DNA from: Cardiocondyla obscurior
Taxonomy: Eukaryota; Arthropoda; Insecta; Hymenoptera; Formicidae
DNA: 64,000 nucleotides
Reading direction: 5' to 3'
NCBI RefSeq assembly: GCF_019399895.1
Contig: NC_091879.1
Location: 2,232,001 to 2,296,000, forward strand
Position 1 is the stretch's first letter; each line of letters begins with the position of its first letter. A model generated the notes under the pieces. It was not told the origin of the DNA. It saw only the letters and a program-made list of their open reading frames with translations, and searched no databases. The translations under genes were made by a program, and so were the position numbers. Positions 48,945 through 61,200 of this stretch are shown here, piece after piece.

Positions 48945-51900
48945 GTAAGTGCCTGCAAAATGATTATGCGCTCATCTTGGCGAGATCGTTTCCCGATTAG
49001 AGCTAATTGCACCTCGCCGAGGCTCGAAAACCGCTACGCGACCCCGAGGCCAAATGGGCCAGGCCTTTTCGATGCAAATATCCAAGTTTAGGGCTTCGAT
49101 CGCGTTCCCCGCGCACTATTTACGACGGTCCCGCTTGAGAGAAAGAATCTTCGCCGGCAGTGTTTTTATTCGCAGCTGAAGGTAGTAGAAGCTATCGCGA
49201 AAGCGAGCGCGAGAATAAAAAACAAATACATGAATGTATATCGCACGCCTCGGCGATAAACTATAGTTTGTACTCGAGATGCTGTATCTGGTATTTGTCA
49301 AGGGGATTTATATCTACAAATACGTTGTTACGGCAATTTTATCGATGACAAATCGGCGAAGCGTTGTCCGTCACTTTGCGATTCGCTCTCGCGAGCTCGT
49401 GTTATCGCGTGAGCGTCAGCGAGAGGGAATTGCACAAACAACGGTCTGATTTAACATTAAATGTTACGCTTATCGCGCGTGTCGCTTATCTGCGAAAAAG
49501 CGTCGTCATTAACGAAGCGTCTCCTTTTTTTTTATATTTTTTTTCATCATGTTTATTGTACCGAACGAAATACTTACAATCGTAACATACGCGAGGCGGA
49601 TGCACAAAAGATTTTTCTTTCCGGCCGATATTCTTATCGCCGTCGCTTACACGCGAAATAAAACTCTCGCGAATTGCCTTAGCATGGTTTCCCCAGTCGC
49701 GAGCAAATATTCGTTGCGTTAATGCAAATTAAAAATTATGAGAACGCGATAGGCATTGATAACTCCGCGAGTCACATTGGGTAAAAAAAAAAAAAAGTTG
49801 CTCTATAAATAAATCATATTTCCCGTTCTATCTCATATTCGATACGATCGTATCGATTTAGCGTCGCGATAGAGCGCCAGTTTAATGAAGCTGGCTAGCA
49901 AATGATATATCTGCTTATCAGCGTTTTATCGTATTATTACGGTCGTCGATTTAAATTTTATACGACATAATCTTAAAATATTTTACTTGTAAAAAAAATT
50001 ATCTGTTCTTCTTCCACGGCTCTCTGTCGTACGTTCGTTTTGCATTTTTCCGCATTTATTTTGCCGTAAGTCTGTATTTATTTTTGCTGGAAAATAATTG
50101 AAGACCCACCGCCGAGCTCGCTAGAATGCAGCGGGAAATATTCTTGCGGGTATTCCCGTCGATTCGGTTGCGAGGAAATAAATCGCGAAACATCGATTTG
50201 GCTCGCCTTCGGGTAAGCCTGGCGTGTTTTGAGCCGGCTTCTCGACGGCAACGAAACGAGACCCGTATTAGATTACGTTGCATAATTTTATCGGTATCGT
50301 AAAGCCGCCGGGAAACTCGAGCGCGCCCAATTCGTATGCGACACCGGCGCACAAACTGCGGATGCTGATAAAATACACGCGTAAATTTCTTCTTTTAACT
50401 GCGCGGTGCGCACCGAACGTCGCCGTTCACAAAGACGCGCGGCGCGATTAAGGAACGATTTATCGAGCAACGGGTAAAGCCCGAGTTACGCGATCACCCT
50501 TTCGGCCTTCTGTTTACCTGAAAGTTGTTCCAATAAGTCAGGGTTTTGCGATGAGACTTCAAATATTGTCGCCGCGAGTCTAGGCGGAGCCTTTTGTCGA
50601 GCCCCGTGTTTGACGAATCTATTCGACACATCGCAGAGATATTTTTTTTTTTTTTTTTTGCCGCGAGACCGCGACAAACAATAAGGGATCGAGAAGGAAT
50701 CTCGACGCATTTAGTTCACGCGCGTATCTCTCGGGCGGTAAATACCCAGGTATGACGATAAATAACGAGGCCCGCGGTGGATGGCCCGTACATCACACTT
50801 GAGCACATTGTGCGCCGATGTCGGGGAGACGGATTCGACTCGCCGGGACGGAGGGGCCTCGCCATTTGTATCGGTTCGTGTAAATATTGTACGAGAACGA
50901 GAGCCGCCGTGCCGTTTCGAGCGGCGGGAATTCAGGTCAGTCGGCCCGCTGAATCTGGCCTCGATGGCTGGGACAGGACGCCGCCTGCAGGAACGGGGCG
51001 CACCCGGGGAAGGATAATCCACCGTTCTCGAGAGGGCCCCCTATGAAAAAGCTGTTTTGATCGGTTCGGGTTTCTAGGACGGTGATCGTGAATGAGGCCT
51101 TAAGCCGACGCTGCACGTCGTGGGGAACGGCGGAACCGAGGGATAGAGAAGAAAGGGGAAGGGGGGCCGAGGATGCAGGCAGACGAGTTTTCGGATGTAT
51201 AAAGACGAGTCCGGATATACAAAGAACCAGATGTGTCACCGAAAAGAATCGCGTAGCCCGTCCCCGTTCGCGCATTAAGAAGTACCCTGAGCGCGTTATT
51301 AGAAATCCGCCCTTCGAGGGTGAGATCGCGAGAGGTTGTACGTTCGAGAAAAAATGGAAACAATCGCGCGACAAAAAAATCTTCCGACGTAGTCCTTTAG
51401 CGGCCACGAGAGCGTAAAGCGCGATGCTTTACATTTTGATTTTCATATTTATATTTTTCTCTCGATAAAAATCGTAAATGCGCAGAGGCAAACGGAACGT
51501 TGAACACGTCGCGGTCAGGCAAACGTTAAATACTTTACCGCGTAACGGAAGTTATGTATCGCCGTAACGCTCGTGGAACCTCCGAATTTTTACGGAACGT
51601 CAAAATTAGACCGCGAGCATGTGAAAGTAGGGCGCGGCCCTTATTACCGAATTCGCGGCGCTCCGCGTCGGCATTCGTTTTCGTCGAAAACGCAATAAAG
51701 CGCGTAATCCAAGTCGTCATTGTTGCGCTGCATAGTGGCGCACGGCGCTCATTTTTCACCCCCGGGCGGTGGTACACGCGCGGCCTTACCGCGCGGAGGG
51801 TGCTTTTCCCTGGGAGCCTCGGCGGAACGAGCGGCGCTCGACGGGGTGGCTGGCTCGCGGTGCAGAACAGGAGGGTGGGAGAGTGGCGCCCGCTTAGAGG

Positions 51901-52082
51901 TTGGAGTTTGAAGGTTAGGGGCACCGGGTTGATCGGGTTGACGGGGGGCTCCGGAGAGAGAGCGGGGGTGTAGGTCTAGGTTCAGAGGCGGCATTGCCCG
52001 GGGTGGGCGTGCACTTTCGGTTTCAGGCTGCGCATGCCCGCTGCATCGCAGGCCACCAGGGTTTCTCTCCCCCTCGACAGCC
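48945..52082. other. no gene recognised
   Basis: This would be intron or flank of the plus-strand transcript, if that exists. AT-rich to 50100, then increasingly GC-rich towards 51700-52082. Frames up to 156 codons (51407-50937, minus) overlap opposite-strand frames and match no family. Confidence 0.45.
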
Positions 52083-52238
52083 GGCGTCAGGGGTCGCGTA
52101 TGCGCCCCCTCGTCGAGCTTCTACCCCGTGAAACCCACCACCACTACCCCCGTTTCCACCGCCGGCGGCGGCGGGCTTCACCACCACCATCACTCGATCA
52201 CCGCCACCGTTTCCCCGGGCCACCATCACGTTCCACGT
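52083..52238 (+). other. weak candidate coding exon (Thr/His/Gly-rich)
   Basis: The segment is preceded by a good acceptor (tctctccccctcgacag at 52082); another lies at 52026. One plus frame reads FYPVKPTTTTPVS and then GLHHHHHSITATVSPGHHH, a composition typical of low-complexity regions of insect regulatory proteins. The first part reads more sensibly in a neighbouring frame (SPPRQPASGVAYAPP), which would need a one-base shift. The minus strand is also open and Gly-rich. I cannot name a family, and it could be chance in GC-rich DNA. Confidence 0.18.
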
Positions 52239-55200
52239 TCTCGGCGTGTCCCTGGCCCACGTTTGTACCAGCGCCGGAATTGAAAATTACAGGGCGCGCC
52301 GCTCGCGATGAGGATGAGGGAGAACCCGACGCAACGTCCCGTCCTTCTCGCGCTCTGACCCTAAAACTCACCACGCGAATGTTCCACTTTTCGCGCTTGA
52401 CGAGCGGACGAGCCAGCCAGAGTCACGCAGATAGCGGAGCTTCCGCCGCACGTGGCCGAAAAGTATGAAACTTTTAATGATTCCAGATATCGGTACACGC
52501 GATTTAGATTGTCTCTTCGATCGCTCGAAATCGTTAAAACTTTAAGGCAAAAAAGTGCGAGACAGGGATAGCAAATAATATTCGATAAGCAATCATATAT
52601 GATGAATTAAGGAGCTCGAGATTTAGGTTCGTTATCTTCCGTATCTTTGCTTTAATCTGGTGACGCAATCTCTGCAGTTGATCTTTTCAAACATGAATAA
52701 CGTCGATCGATATGAAAGCTAACATTTTATCGAGATGGTATCTGCGTGCACAAAAAAAAAAGAAAAAAAAAACGAGAGGCTTTAAAATAACATATTATTC
52801 TTATTTTAATCTAGTTTCTCCTTTCTCGAAAATTATTTATTAAATGATAACGTAGCGCCGCTGCTTTCTCTCGCCGGGGAAATAATTACGCGTTTCAAAC
52901 TCAACTTTGCCGGGCTTTAAATTGACCGCACGAGGAAGAAGGAAAACCGTTTCGTTTATATAAACGTTATCTGCGTAAATAAAAGTACTTTATGTCAGCG
53001 GGGCGTGTTCTCGCTCGCGCCAACGGTGACCTAGAAGGAGCTGCAGGTTGCGTTATACCTCCGGAGCTCGCGTCAGCAAACGGATACAGTTTCTCGTTTG
53101 CACTATCGTCCCCGAAGGCGGTCGTGCCGCGCGCGGTAACGAGCAAACGCTATCGCGGGTTTGTCTAGCTGCGGGATAATCTCGTTTGCGCTCAACGGCG
53201 TGTTACGCGAAGTTAGACGGGTGATTCTCGAGCGAGCGCAGCTTCCGACACAGAGCCCTTCGTCGTCGGTTCGACGCCTCCGGCGTGTTTGCCGACGGAC
53301 GGAACTAGGTTAGCACGTCGGCGCGCGAGATGAACCGAGATGATCGCGACAAAGACGGTGACGCATTGTGCGCGACAACGTCGTTGTGCGTGTCGGTCGG
53401 AAGACGCTGCGGGATAAAGGATGCGATCTCCGAGCCCTTTTATGCGCCGCGCATCTGCGAGATCGCGATCGGAGGGCAAGCGAATACGGCGCTCGCACGT
53501 GAACGCGCTAAGTCTTTAAACTGATCCGATGTAAGAATTATCATCCGTGACGATTTCGCCGAACACAATGCTCCCCGCGACGCCGTTTGTCACGCAGCAC
53601 GTGCGAAAACATTTTGCGGGCGGCCGTTTCTCGAAGTGATTCACGCCGCCGGAGAGTACAATGCGACACACGGAGGTGCGGTTTATCGGTGAGCGACATC
53701 GGTTGTATTTCAAATACGCCGGGCGTAAACTAGAGCCACCCGATCCGTGCGATAATACGACGCGAGCGGAAGTGAAAAATGTCCGTCAACTTTTTTTTTT
53801 TTTTTTTTTTTCGACCGCCGAACCGACTTCTTTGATATTTATTAAATACCTTCCGCGTTTAACGCGCGATGATTCACGCTTTCGCTCCGCCTGAGGAAAC
53901 GGCGCGGCGCTTTAATTACAAAGCGAACGGATTTATGCGCGCCGACGTCCGCGTATCTCACCGTGACGCAGATTTAATTACAGCCGCTGCTCCCGCAGAG
54001 CTCGCGCGCGCTCGCACATTAGTTAAGAAATTCGGCTGCCGGCCGATTTAATCGTGCTCTGCAATCCACCAGAATTTAGGCAATACCTCGTCGGCAATGC
54101 TTAAAATATATACAGCCAAAATGCAAGCGCACTTTACGTCACCGTCTAGTCGCTTTATGGTTTCGTCGAAGTCACCGTTGCGTCGTTCGCTGATTAATTA
54201 ATTTTTCAGAGTTTATTTACTCGGTCGGGATTACCGCGTGCACCGCCGCGCTTCGTTGCGATTGACGGCGATTGCCAAATGATCGGCGGTTTTATAATCA
54301 CGCCGAGAAGAACAAACGTGGATCTCTCTGACGCGACCCGAGACTATCTTTATTGACCGGCTCTGTAAAGAACCCTTGTACCAGCTATCGGAATCTGGAT
54401 AACGATATATGGCTTCCATCTGTTTTCGATCTTACTCCGACGTATCAGGCTGCCAGCTCGTATCGCGCGTTTCCTCTGATTCGCCGTCTGTATCCGTATT
54501 TCGTTGCCCACGCTCGTCTCGGTGCGAACCAGTCGCGTATCCCGGATTTTTCAAAGGAAAGCACCGGCGCTGCAGGAAAAAGAGATCTATCGGTTTCTCT
54601 TTTTTTTTTCTTTTTTTTTTCCTGTCTTTGCGACCGGATGCATAAAGAACGAGAGATAAAGGGCGCTCCGACATGTGATTCGAATACGGTATTCTAGCTT
54701 TCTCGCTTCGGCTGTGCGAAATGATACGCTTTTATCTTAGACATGATCGTGTTATCTAGATTTTTTTTTTATATACTTACGAATTATCTCGTAAATATAA
54801 AAATTAAAGGTAGGCCTGGGTGTCGGATGGCTGGACACCTAGCTGAGATAATATTTCTCGCAACGTATTATTCTTTAATATAAATGACGTCTTTCCTTCA
54901 GCGCAAAGCGCTACCGCGCGTTTCGATTCGAGTTCGCCATAATAAAGACCTCTTCGGCTTGTAATTATCGCCGGTGCGGCCGTGTCGATCCGTGTAAAAT
55001 CCGTGAAAAACGTGATCGGGGGATCTTATCTGCGGGCGCAGCGATGATTTACGATACGGATATATCCCCGGCGTTAACCAGCCAGCCGCGACTCGTGTCG
55101 AGCACCGCGAAGGAGGCCCCTAGTGTCGGCCGATCGTCGATAACGGCGGTCATCAAAGAGCTTTCTAAGATCGCTCGGGGTCAGAGGGCGGGTTTGTAAC

Positions 55201-58200
55201 GACGGTTTACAGCGTGTCATAGATAGAGCGATTCGGCGCGGCGCGTAGGGCGGCGGGGAGAGGCGGGGAGATTAAATCCTTGCTCGATTATGCTCGTCGT
55301 GGCACCGGCGGCGGAAACGAAAGGAAACACAACCCGGTCCCTCGTTGCGCGAGATTGGATCAGCCGGGGATCTTGTTTATCGCATTAGTCGTGGAATTCC
55401 TCGAACGGACGAGCCCGTGGCCCAGAAAGTCGTCTCAATAGCTCGTAATTAGGGAATTCGATTCCTCGAATGGTCCTAGGCGGAGTTAAATCATCTGCGG
55501 ACGGATCGCCGTGCCCGTTTGCGTATTTTGTTTCCTCGCAAGTTGCGGCGCAAAAGTGTTTGGCCTCGCACGCACGTTTCGCTTGCTCGTTTTCGCGAAT
55601 TTAAGCACGTTCGCACGCCTAAAGTGCGGCGGCCGCTCGAGTCATGGGAGCGATTATTCTCGCAAGCGTTGTCGCTAGCAGCCCGCACGGTACGCGTTCT
55701 TTAGTAATTTCAATTAATCACCGCAGAGGTCTTTATACGCCGGAGGATTAGAATTACGTATCTATTTAAACGTTCAATAATATTCACCGGGTTTAATCGC
55801 CTTCGCGCGTGTACCCTTTCATCGACGCCGTTGTAATCCTCCTCGCTTTTTCTGCCCATCCATCATTACGTGACTTTTATCCTTTCCGCCGCTCGCGCGT
55901 TAACAGGTCGCCTCGCGTTTTGCAATCGCGGGTTTTTGCATAACAAAAAGAATCGAGGCGTGAGTCCATTAGCGAGCGTGGACCGCGTCGAATGGGAATC
56001 GCTGCAATCGCCTCTCCCACGTACGCGGCCGGTGATTAGATATCGAGAAACGACTCGGCTCTAGCTACTAGCGGCGATTAGATAGGACAATAATTGCGGA
56101 ACAATGACCGGCTGCCGGCCGTTAGCACCGCCGCGTTGCATTGCCGTTGAGAGGTCATTACAAATTGCCTTCGCGAATCGATACGCCCGCACTCGTGACG
56201 ACACCCATGGTTATCTCCGAGATCGAGCACCTGTGCCGCTGGATGCTGCCACGCGCGCACCGCGCTGCAACGACACGCGCTACCGCGAAAAAAAAAAGAA
56301 GCTTATCGAAATGGAATGCCGGAATTGCGTGCGAACGTTGTTTCACGTCTTCGAATTCCTCGCGCCATCGCTAGGCTGCATTAAGAAATTTAAAAGCCAT
56401 TGCGACGTAACGAAGATTGATGGCCGACAATAAATAGCGATACTTGAAATGATTTTGATTGAAGGAGAGGAGCGGAGACGCGCAGCTCTCGCGGCAATAG
56501 TTTTCAAATATAACTTAGGTCAATTTTTCAACGCTAGAACTTTTTTAAAACTTTTTTAAAAAATATTTTCAACGTATTTTTTTATTATAATTTTTTTTTT
56601 AATGTCCGGCATGTCGATAGGAAAAGAAATGCTTTAAAGTTATTGCGTTGGTTTCTTAAAATATAAATAAACGAGGCGGAGTGGTCGAAATAGTGGACTG
56701 TTTCAGAGTTAATGTTTTATAAGCAAACGAGTTTCGCTCGTGAACTCGCTTCCAGCTCGAGACACGTAACGTTCGGTATCGACCGGTCACGTTGGTGATA
56801 ATGGACGGAAAAGTAAGACGGACAATTACAGCGGAACGACGTGTAATGATCATTACGTTAATGACCGATCGCGGACCGAGAGGAGAGAGAACGTATTGAA
56901 CTCTAGGGCACGCGACGAGTGCCGCGAACGATCAAGTGGGTTCCGTCGCAGGGAGGACTTTACTTTTCCGCTTCATCCGCCTTCGCGAACCGTCCTCAAC
57001 AGAGAAATATTAACTGAAGCGCGTTATCAGCGCAATTCAGGTTGTTTGTTTAGTATTTTTTATCGATAAAGAAACATCGTGCGCACGATAAAGATAACAT
57101 CGAGTGCGATCAATAGGCTATTTTCAATTAAAAGTATCTCAATTACAATCCATTATCTTTGTCAATAATAACAGTCGGGTGGGAAATATCGATCCTGGTC
57201 GTATCTTGATCTAAAATTATTTCTCTTCAGCATCGTACACAAAAATACAAAACTTACGGCATATTAATTATAATATAATTAAATATCTATTAAAAAGAAA
57301 AAAATATCGGCCCGTCAAAAGTAATTTAACTGGCCGACTAATTCGCGTAATGAGAAGCGGTTTGGCTTTTAATCGGCCGCGTAAATGCTCGCAGTGTGTC
57401 GATCCGCGAGTGCAATTATAAGCCGAGGATATCGCGTAAATTTTCGCAAATTAATATAAACCGTCCGTCTGTTCGTGACTGCGGTGGCTGCTTCGGTGCC
57501 TGTTTATTTCCGTAAACGTGGGAGCTTTCGCGGAGCGATCTGCTTTAATCAATTAATTCGGTGTGCAAATGAAGGTTAACGGGCAGCAGGAGGAACGCAG
57601 AATTTGCCAGGGAAAATTTATCGCATCGACGTTTTGCTTACGACACCGTAATTTCACGTCGCCGATACGTAGTTAGGTAATCGATCGCGGTCCCCCTTTC
57701 TGCGCATTCCGGGCCTCATCGGGACGGAAATCCGAGTTGCGCGCCGTCATGAAATCATAAGTGGACGTCACGCCACCGGCGTTCCTCGAACGTTGAATTA
57801 GTTAAAAGGGGATTCCTGGGAACACCGCGGAGATCCACGTACCTATGCGGAACGATTCCGCGGCGTAGCGTCCGGCAATTTCGTGCGGCAATTCGTGAAA
57901 CACGAACGGTGAGATCGCACGAGAGGAGATACGGGGGTACCTTCGAAACCGATAATTTTAAGGAGAGGAAACTCGCCCCACCGACTCGGAGATGATCGGT
58001 TTTCGCGAGCTTGTCACGTTTACTTCAATCGCTACATTAAAAGAAAAAAAAAAAGAATTTTTTAAAGCTTTATTTATTGAATTTTAATTTAGACTTAACT
58101 ATAATTGAAAATTATAATTTAATATTTCTGACAATATTAATAATAAAATTATTTAAATTATATTAAATAGATAATTAACGTAGAGTAAGCTAAATTTTTC

Positions 58201-61200
58201 TCCTAACGTATGCGTTGTAAATTACACCGCTGTTTTCGCCTCGTGACGATCTCTCGGTTCGAAGAATGCGTCTCACGTCAACTGCAAAACGGCACAATTG
58301 GTCACGGCATAACATTTATACAGCTGGCCGAATGGGTTTCTAGATCGACACTAACATTAAAACACTTGCGACGTTCAGTCAGTTCGACGGTTAACCGTTC
58401 CAATAGTACTAGTTTATATTCTTTTTTTTTCTTTCTTCGTTTTTCTTTTTTTTTTTTTCTTCTATCGATAGCTTTCGGATCCACGGTATCTCTCGCGCGC
58501 ATTCGTTCCGGATTTTCCTCGGGGACCTCTGCGTGACGCGCTTTAGTAAACGAGCGGCTGTAAAATTCCCGAAGCGAGAAATAGCGACGGTGGCCGCGGT
58601 ATCTCGTGCGAAAATCGGCCTCTCGCGGCCCTGCCGGGCTCGTTAAATTGCACACCGGGCGATTTTTCAATCGCGCGTGTCACCTCGGTCTCACGTAGAT
58701 AAAGGAAACGCGTTTTACGGGCTCGTAAAAACACCCGCTCGCAAGGGGGCTCGGCATCGCGAGGGTTGGAGGGCCGCCCTCGAGGGCGAGTCAGCCCGTG
58801 GATACCTAGGGCCTTTCTCGCAGCGCGCTTAGCTATGCTTGGTTCACGCGAACCTCGGCCGGTTCGATGGACCTGCGGATCGACGACGTTAGCGGCGACC
58901 AGTTGCGGGGCCCGGGTTTGTTTTGGATTCAAAACTAGGCCGACGGGTCGATGGCCTCGAATGAATTCCCGCTCCCTTCCCTCCGCCTGAGACTCTTTTG
59001 CCTTTTCTGCCACGGTTGCCCCCGTTCTCCCTTTGCCCCGACGTTTGCACCGCAACTCCTCCTCTCCTCCTGCCGCACGGCTTGAGTTGCGCGAACCCAT
59101 ATCGGCTAACTTACGTTACGGAGCTGATCTCGCACGTTGCGTGACCCGTACAATCGTATGTAAAAAGAGAGAAAAAAAAAGAGGAGGAGAGAGAAGGAAA
59201 AAAGAGAGCGAGCGAGAGAGAGAAAGCGCTCTTTTGAGGCAGGAACCCCGGTAGTTTCGAGGACAAAGACGGTCGGTATTTCGGTGCGTTTGATGTTCCT
59301 CTCGAGTGGCGGCCTGTGTTTCGCCAGGGGCGATGGATGAACTATTTCCTTTACGGGGAATTGGTTTACGAAATAAAGCGCACGCGGATATGTTATTTAG
59401 GCATTAACTAATCGCGACGGGCGGGTATTTAACATCTCGAAAACATGCCGTGAGCATTAACAGAGATATTATCAGATGTTACAAAATGATATCAAAGTAC
59501 ACCGTTGCGGTAATTAATTAAAAAGCTTTTTCTTTGTGGTTAAGCTTTCGAATATACACTTTATTATTAAACTAAATACAATCGCGTACATTTTTCTTTT
59601 TTAAAAATCACGATTTAATCATGCAATAATCATAATACGATGCGTTATCATCAAAGAATATCTTTAAGAAAAAAAAAAAAAAGAAAAGTAAAAAAAAATG
59701 AAGCAATACGGCTACCCAGAATTAAAGCAAATAACGTGACGCAAGTGATGCGAAAATCCCTCGCGCTCTGACATCATCGTTGATTATTTACCGAGTGTCC
59801 GATCTCCATAAACGAACTTGGGCCGCGCGAGCGAGGGACGCGAGGGGTCTGATTCAACAGCGTATTATTCATTAAGAGCCGAAGGTTTCAGGGACGCAGG
59901 CTCCCCCGGACTCTCTGTCGCGTATCGGCGATTTAACGAAACAATTTGGGTCGGCACGACGGCCCCGCGTCTTTGTTGTGCCAACACGCCGTTTCTCCGG
60001 GCCTCCAACGTTGGGGAGGCTTCGGGCATGCCGTATGCTATCGCACACGTACGGACGCGCGTTGCATTGGCACACATCGCTCGGGGCTGACATTTATAAA
60101 CACCATGTCGTAGCGAGGTGCACACAGAGGCCTTCATTCAGCCGGGGCTTGATTACACGAGCGCGAGATACCGGCCGGGAATTACGAAATCGGACGCGCG
60201 GATTTCTCGAGAGAGAAAAATGGGAAAGCGACATACGGCGGGGAGCAGAGGTTTGTAAAAAAAAAAAAAATAAAATAAAAAGGAGCGCGAATAAATTATG
60301 AACGCGCCACTTGAGCGCGACCAACGAGAAATAAATAAATCCGGGCGGGTCCGCGGATTTTTATGCGCCGAGATATGCACGTGTTTCGGAATTGAAATAT
60401 TTGAAGTAGATTGAGACATTTAATTTAGTACCTCAAAAAAGAACGAAACTTAGTTTTATCGAAATATTAAAAAAGAAATTTTTTTTAATAATTAAATTAT
60501 TTAATTAAATTTTTGTTGCTAATTATTTTTACATTTAAATATAAAATTCTATTTTCAAAACTTGTATAAATGTTTAATATTTCTCGAACGAAGTTCTCGG
60601 GCACGTTTTTAAGGAAATTTCTCCCTCGAGAGATCTTGAATTAATATTTTACGTTACATTTACGTAACTTGGTGCGTCCACGCTCTTTCTCCCGACGTGC
60701 CAAGTACGTAAAAGGAAAAATTATTTTTGAAGATGTGACCCAGTTCAAGGCGACGCCAGCTGGCGAAACGTCACCCAGCGTCTCGAAACAGCCTTTGAAA
60801 TTCCGAATGCGGGTAACGGAAATCGTGAAAAGGCACGAGCGAAAGTATCCGGTTCGGAAAAATGCGATAAAGATCTCCCGGCGTTCTTGCCGGTCGTAAA
60901 CGGCACGGCGATCCATTCCCCATCGAATTTAACCGCACATGCGGGTATAATTTCGTCCGATTACGCAGGTCTCCTTGCACACCGAGGCGTCGTTTTTCAG
61001 CCTTTTCACGGCCGCCGCGATCGAGCTTTTTCCGCGCAAAATGAATTACCGCTCGTGGAAAATCAACCTGCGGAAAATCGCGTGGGTGTGTACTTTAATC
61101 GCTCGCGTGCGTACCTCGCGCGTCTAACCGCGCAAAAAGCCGACGACGCCGCGAGAACACCGATATCGATCGTAAGTTATCCTCGATAAGCTGTAATTAC

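Noticed and set aside
58543..59100. 185-codon minus-strand open frame
   Set aside because: No recognisable domain, Arg/Glu-rich, no convincing splice or promoter context; stop-poor because of GC content.
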